28,937 bases of DNA. Origin: Spirochaetae bacterium HGW-Spirochaetae-9. GTDB taxonomy: Bacteria; Spirochaetota; Spirochaetia; Treponematales; Rectinemataceae. The notes under the pieces are model-generated. The model saw nothing but the letters and a program-made list of their open reading frames with translations, was not told the DNA's origin and searched no databases. Below, piece after piece: positions 24,288-28,937 of this stretch. Made by a program: the position numbers and the translations under genes. Each line of letters opens with the position of its first letter. Positions within the stretch are counted from its first letter, which is position 1. The stretch lies in NCBI GenBank assembly GCA_002839205.1, contig PGXP01000001.1, positions 1-28,937 of the forward strand, given 5' to 3'.

Positions 24288-24443
24288 TTAAGCGTTGACG
24301 CTTACATCGAAACGGGACAGTGATGCCACATCGCCCAACTCGATGATGCGGGGCTTCTCGTAGGGCTTCCTGTGAGGCTTCTCAATAGGGTTTTTTCTTT
24401 CAATTCTCACAAGGTTTATACGCGGCTTCAGGTATTCGTTCAT
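24288..24443 (-). CDS. 51-residue peptide with a lasso-RiPP-type leader motif
   Basis: A small gene not evident among the longer reading frames. The ATG at 24443 has GGAGG (24453-24449) 5 nt upstream. The stop overlaps the AAGGAG site of the NHL lipoprotein, whose start is 12 nt further, so the two are probably coupled. Residues 28-43 read YEKPRIIELGDVASLS and fit the consensus of lasso-peptide leaders, Y-x2-P-x-L-x3-G-x5-T, with Ile for Leu and Ser for Thr (Tyr28, Pro31, Ile33, Gly37, Ser43). Only eight residues (RFDVSVNA) follow, too short for a normal lasso core. The N-terminus has a second, weaker copy (YLKPRI at 4-9). No lasso synthetase, protease or PqqD-like protein is in the window. 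It may be a leader-like regulator, a degenerate precursor or a substrate for enzymes elsewhere. Confidence 0.55.
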   Translation of the reverse strand: MNEYLKPRINLVRIERKNPIEKPHRKPYEKPRIIELGDVASLSRFDVSVNA

Positions 24444-24731
24444 GACTGCCTCCATCCGGGAGATCCCAAAATTATTCAGGAGGCATAACTACCGTATCCA
24501 GCCTTCTGTACTAACAATAATAGATATCGAGAGTTCAATGGTCTGTTCGGTAGCACGCTTAGTGTATGTGAAGGGCAACCTTAGGACAGGCGACTAGGCG
24601 GTTTAAACCAGTTTTATATCTTGCCTGCGATTGGAGAAATGATCATACATATAGTAGATTTCGAAAATGAGGGTTTTAAAGCCATATTTGAAAAGTTAGA
24701 GAAAATCGGCATTGACCTTATCGCGGCAGAG
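24444..24731. other. Non-coding stretch upstream of the peptide/NHL operon
   Basis: Nearly 290 bp, richer in A and T than its neighbours. It should hold the promoter for the minus-strand peptide/NHL/kelch unit, but I see no convincing -35/-10 pair. It contains a 10-bp palindrome GGTTTAAACC (24600-24609). A short plus-strand reading frame from about 24639 encodes a protein-like stretch (VDFENEGFKAIFEKLEKIGI) but has a poorly spaced ribosome site and runs through the eno hairpin, so I do not call it a gene. Confidence 0.4.
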
Positions 24732-24763
24732 GGAAGGCGGCCTCCAACAGGAGGCCGCCTTCC
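24732..24763 (-). terminator. Perfect 13-bp hairpin downstream of eno
   Basis: GGAAGGCGGCCTC (24732-24744) pairs perfectly with GAGGCCGCCTTCC (24751-24763) around a 6-nt loop, 47 nt after the eno stop. The following minus-strand bases are pyrimidine-rich (CTCTGCC) but without a true U-tract, so termination or 3'-end protection of eno is likely but not certain. Confidence 0.6.
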
Positions 24764-24810
24764 GCGGTGCGCCGTGAGGCATCGCGGAATACGGCAGATG
24801 AAAACGCTGC

Positions 24811-26136
<1,326 letters not shown>

Positions 26137-26139
26137 TTA

Positions 26140-26168
26140 AGAATACCCTTCGAGGGGGTTCTGGTCAA
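26140..26168 (-). promoter_or_regulatory. Promoter of eno
   Basis: On the minus strand TTGACC (26168-26163), a 17-nt spacer and TATTCT (26145-26140). The predicted start is about 27 nt before the ATG. It separates eno from the SDR gene upstream. Confidence 0.65.
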
Positions 26169-26196
26169 GATTGGACTCTATACGTGAAAGAACAGC

Positions 26197-26985
26197 CTAC
26201 AGCAGCCTTCCCTTGTGCTTTCCCGCGGTGATGAAGCGCCATGCGGCCTTGCCGTTTGTCAGCCATGCGATCTGCGCATTGTTTTTGGTGTTGGCCAGCA
26301 TTTTGGGGATGAAAAACCGCGCGACCGTTTCGGGCTTGTCAGCCAGGATGTTGAACAGCTTCTTGAACTTCTCGTCCTGGATGACTTCAGACGGATCGCC
26401 ATCGGAGTTTTTCGTTATGAAATCAGTGAGCATCATGCCGGGAGAGAGCCTGCCGGCGATGACGCCTGAGCCCTCCAGTTCCCTGGCAAGCCCTTTCATG
26501 AAGTAGGTCAAGGCATGCTTGGTGGTGCCGTACAGGATGGTCCTTGGTTGAATCATGTTGTTGGAGCCGAGGCCTTCCATGGAGTAGATCGCGCCGTGCC
26601 CCTGCCTGAGCATGCCAGCCGCCGCGACCTGCGCGCCGAAGATCATGCCGGTGATGTTCGTGTGCATGATGTTTTCGGTATAGGATTCGCCGGTTTCCCA
26701 TGCGCAGGCATGAGGCGTATTCTGCCCCGCGTTGTTGATCCATATATCGATGCCGCCCCACGTGGACAGGGAGAGATCCCAGAGGTTCTGCAGGCTCGCC
26801 TTGCTTCGGACATCGCAGGGAACATAGATGTATCGGCCTTCAAATGGCAGCAGCGCGGTGCGGGCGCCCTCCCCCAGCCCTTCGCCCCTGCCCGACAGCG
26901 TTACCCGGCACCCTGCCGCCAGAAATTCCCTCGCCATCGCAAAACCGATGCCCCGCGTACTGCCCGTGATGACAATATTTTTCAT
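26197..26985 (-). CDS. Short-chain dehydrogenase/reductase resembling chlorophyll b reductases
   Basis: 262 residues. Rossmann motif TGSTRGIG (7-14), WINNAGQN (about 82-89), catalytic Tyr152 and Lys156 (YGTTK), with Ser141 as the likely third residue. The stretch YSMEGLGSN ... LYGTTKHALTYF and SPGMMLTDF is strikingly like the plant NYC1/NOL chlorophyll b reductase group, which also occurs in non-photosynthetic bacteria with unknown substrates. The dinucleotide site opening at residue 3 and no signal peptide point to a cytoplasmic enzyme. AGGA precedes the ATG. It lies 48 nt after the secreted-protein gene, so the two may be co-transcribed. Substrate unknown. Confidence 0.85.
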   Translation of the reverse strand: MKNIVITGSTRGIGFAMAREFLAAGCRVTLSGRGEGLGEGARTALLPFEGRYIYVPCDVRSKASLQNLWDLSLSTWGGIDIWINNAGQNTPHACAWETGESYTENIMHTNITGMIFGAQVAAAGMLRQGHGAIYSMEGLGSNNMIQPRTILYGTTKHALTYFMKGLARELEGSGVIAGRLSPGMMLTDFITKNSDGDPSEVIQDEKFKKLFNILADKPETVARFFIPKMLANTKNNAQIAWLTNGKAAWRFITAGKHKGRLL

Positions 26986-26992
26986 AGGTATT

Positions 26993-27014
26993 CCTGTGGA
27001 TCCTGCCGATCCTG
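26993..27014 (+). repeat. Short CCTG-type intergenic repeat, copy 2
   Basis: CCTGTGGATCCTG followed by CCGATCCTG, matching 18 of 22 positions with the minus-strand copy at 20343-20364. It occupies most of the 48-bp gap between the SDR and the secreted-protein gene, and its reverse complement supplies the AGGA before the SDR start. Confidence 0.5.
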
Positions 27015-27033
27015 GCCTACTGTCATATGCTTT

Positions 27034-27816
27034 TTACCTCTTGCCCGCAAGCTGACCGACGGCGTTCACCTGGTCGCGCAGCTCGCCCGCGGTGAAGAGC
27101 TTCATGACGCCCGCGACCCCGACGCCGGGATTGCGCAGGCCCGATGTCGACCAGGTGCGGATGTAGGTATAGGACACACCGCCAAGCTGGATTTTGCGGA
27201 AATACCAGGACGCATCGGCGGCGTAGAGCTTGCCGTCGTGGCTTTTGGTGAGGCGGGAGCGGATGCCTATCGCTCCATTGGGCAGGGCTTCGCGCCAGGT
27301 TTCGGCATCGAGCTTGTAGCCTATTGAAATGCCCATGAAATTGATGCCGATATCCTCATACACGTACCAGCGCGAGGCCGAAGATTCGATGACCTTGGCT
27401 TCCCTGGCTCGCGGTGAAATAGCCTTGAGGTTGGGATAGTCGAGAACGACGGCGGCAGCGGACTCGGGATCGACGGCGAAGAGTCCATGAGCTTCGCCGA
27501 CACCAAGGAGCCGATTTTCGCCACTGGCCTCGTCCTTCCACTTGAAGAGATCGACGGCGAAGGATTCAGCCTTACCGATGAGGCGTTCCAAAGGGGCGCC
27601 GGCGATGCTTGCTCCGCCGGTTCCTCCGGCGATGCCGTAGCGCACTTCCCAGCCATGGGAGCGGGTGGTGGTGCCGTCGGCGGCTGCCGCGGCTTCCGCT
27701 TTGGCGTAGGCGGAAAGATCGGTCTGCGCGGCGGCTGATCCTGCCGCCACAAAAAAAGCGGCGAGGGCCATGATGGCTGTCAATGATGCTTTTACCGATG
27801 CCTGTCGCTGTGCCAT
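27034..27816 (-). CDS. Secreted protein of unknown function
   Basis: 260 residues. A Sec signal peptide (hydrophobic 12-27, cleavage probably after SAAA, before QTDLSAY) precedes a low-complexity Ala stretch. I do not recognise the family. The middle (about 145-205: RWYVYEDIGINFMGISIGYKL ... LYAADASWYFRKI) alternates hydrophobic and polar residues like a beta-rich START/SRPBCC-type ligand-binding sheet, but this is only a visual impression. AGGAG lies 7 nt before the ATG. The EAL-domain gene ends 25 nt upstream on the same strand, so a shared transcript is likely. Confidence 0.75.
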   Translation of the reverse strand: MAQRQASVKASLTAIMALAAFFVAAGSAAAQTDLSAYAKAEAAAAADGTTTRSHGWEVRYGIAGGTGGASIAGAPLERLIGKAESFAVDLFKWKDEASGENRLLGVGEAHGLFAVDPESAAAVVLDYPNLKAISPRAREAKVIESSASRWYVYEDIGINFMGISIGYKLDAETWREALPNGAIGIRSRLTKSHDGKLYAADASWYFRKIQLGGVSYTYIRTWSTSGLRNPGVGVAGVMKLFTAGELRDQVNAVGQLAGKR

Positions 27817-27841
27817 GCCTTACTCCTGGGCAGTAGGGTGT

Positions 27842-28937
27842 CTATTCGTCGAAACGCCTCAGCCTCGAGCCGAGCAGGGGCGTCATTTCGGTCCGCTTGG
27901 CCTCGGCCGCGGGAACCGGCCTCGACCAGTAATAGCCCTGGCCAAAATCGAAGCCCAGATCGGTGACGAAGTCGACGAGAGCCTTTTTCTCGATGCCTTC
28001 GGCGACGGTGAGGGCTCCGATATCATAGCAGAAACGCAGGAGGCCTTGCACCAGCATCGCCTGGGACTTGCTGCTCCGTGCGCTGTAGATCATGGATTTG
28101 TCGAATTTGATGATATCGATGGGCATGGTGAAGATGCGGGAATAGTTCGAATAGCCCATGCCAAAGTCGTCGATGGCGATAAGGCAGCCCGCCTTCCTGA
28201 GATCCTTCAGGATTTCGAGCCGTTTTTCGCCCATGGAGGTGAAGTCGCTTTCCAATATTTCCAGGATGATCGTTGAATCGGCTGCCCTCGCCTTGCGCGC
28301 GCCGGCTTCCACGGCATTGCGGAAGTCCTCTCTGTCGAGATCCCTCATGCCGATGTTGAGCGATACGGCTCCCTGATGGTTTGCCACCCTGGATGCCGTG
28401 CTCTCGAACATAAAATCCTCTATCGCCGCCCAGTGTCCCGTGGTGGCCGCGAGAGCCATGAAGCGCGAGGGTTCCTCGCAGTATTCCCCGTTTTCCCAGA
28501 AGCGAACGAGGGCTTCATTCCAGGCTGTCTTTCCGGAACTGAGGGCGACGACAGGCTGGTAGAAAACCCCGATTGTCTTTTCGGAGATGTTGCGGGAGAG
28601 TGTCATCAGGTCGGCGATAGCAATCTCGGCCTGCGACACCTGATGCCATGAACCGGAATAAGCCGCCACGTCCAGGCCATCACGCTCCGCGATCTCAAGG
28701 GCTTCTTCGGCTTCATCGAGGGATTTTTCGGCGTCTCCGCCTTCGATGACGGTATAGCCCATTCTGTAACTGAGCTCGATATTCCTCCCCTGAAAGACAA
28801 GGGGTCCCGACAACGCTTCGCGAAGCCGGCGAACGACTTCCTGGGGGGCTTCCTTGGCTTCGAGCGCCTTGATGAAGCCAAAATCATGGCCTCTCATCCG
28901 AAAGGCATCGCCTGCCAGGTGAGCCTGTGCCTGCTGG
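27842..28937 (-). CDS. Degenerate GGDEF-EAL protein, c-di-GMP phosphodiesterase (N-terminus beyond window)
   Basis: The reading frame is open to the right edge; about 364 C-terminal residues are visible. The first about 85 are the end of a GGDEF domain whose active-site motif reads RGHDF (FRMRGHDFGFI), so cyclase activity is probably lost. The EAL domain that follows looks catalytically complete: FYQPVVAL, NEALVRFW (the EAL motif), LNIG (Asn), ILEILES (Glu), IAIDDFGMGYSN (both Asp), IIKFDKSM (Lys), VAEGIEKK (Glu) and GQGYYWSRP (Gln). It should hydrolyse cyclic di-GMP to pGpG. Sensory domains upstream cannot be seen. It is the first visible gene of a likely unit with the secreted protein and the SDR. 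Confidence 0.9.
   Translation of the reverse strand, partial: QQAQAHLAGDAFRMRGHDFGFIKALEAKEAPQEVVRRLREALSGPLVFQGRNIELSYRMGYTVIEGGDAEKSLDEAEEALEIAERDGLDVAAYSGSWHQVSQAEIAIADLMTLSRNISEKTIGVFYQPVVALSSGKTAWNEALVRFWENGEYCEEPSRFMALAATTGHWAAIEDFMFESTASRVANHQGAVSLNIGMRDLDREDFRNAVEAGARKARAADSTIILEILESDFTSMGEKRLEILKDLRKAGCLIAIDDFGMGYSNYSRIFTMPIDIIKFDKSMIYSARSSKSQAMLVQGLLRFCYDIGALTVAEGIEKKALVDFVTDLGFDFGQGYYWSRPVPAAEAKRTEMTPLLGSRLRRFDE

Noticed and set aside
24600..24609. 10-bp palindrome GGTTTAAACC
   Set aside because: A single palindrome with no second copy or nearby promoter; too little to call an operator.

Overview
The window is bacterial, chromosomal and GC-rich, with strong Shine-Dalgarno sites and several near-consensus sigma70-type promoters. 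The gene content (two lipoproteins with L-A-S-C lipoboxes, a PocR-domain histidine kinase, a tripartite tricarboxylate (TTT) transporter inside a sugar-acid operon) would suit a free-living or gut anaerobe. A spirochaete is my best guess, but nothing here proves it. No rRNA, tRNA, CRISPR array, transposase or phage gene was seen.

Layout. 1-693: end of a type II dehydroquinase gene with a second, degenerate dehydroquinase-like domain, followed by a terminator. 932-3255: a promoter, a soluble PocR-PAS histidine kinase and an overlapping single-domain response regulator. 3441-6596: ilvE (minus), a beta-propeller glycosidase-like protein (plus) and an AEC-family permease (minus, probably leaderless mRNA). 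6671-8240: uxaC with its own promoter and a bidirectional terminator.

8285-20288 is the core of the window. A ten-gene minus-strand operon reads in transcription order: Zn-dependent dehydrogenase, TctC, TctB, TctA, LarA-like racemase/epimerase, IlvD/Edd dehydratase, DUF1537 acid-sugar kinase, PdxA2-like dehydrogenase, UxaA small (SAF) subunit, UxaA large subunit. Several genes overlap by ATGA. Upstream lies a FadR-type GntR regulator. The operon promoter (TTGACA, 16 nt, TATAAT on the minus strand) is flanked by two copies of a 12-bp AT-rich element, and a third copy lies upstream of the regulator promoter. I read this as a regulated system that imports an acid sugar, changes its stereochemistry (LarA-like, dehydrogenase), dehydrates longer acids (IlvD, UxaA) and sends C4 acids to dihydroxyacetone phosphate (DUF1537 kinase plus PdxA2). 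uxaC converges on the operon and points to hexuronates.

20343-21061: a short intergenic repeat and a vapBC toxin-antitoxin pair. 24443-21119 (minus): a likely three-gene unit made of a 51-residue peptide, not listed among the larger reading frames, that carries a lasso-peptide-type leader motif (Y-x2-P-x-I-x3-G-x5-S), a six-repeat NHL beta-propeller lipoprotein, and a kelch-like lipoprotein. 26168-24811: eno with its own promoter. 28937-26197: a GGDEF(degenerate)-EAL protein cut by the window edge, a secreted protein of unknown function and an SDR resembling chlorophyll b reductases.

The most interesting items are the lasso-leader-like peptide in front of two surface propeller lipoproteins, the LarA-like enzyme in a C4/C6 acid-sugar operon, the operator-flanked promoter, and the hairpins on both sides of tctC.
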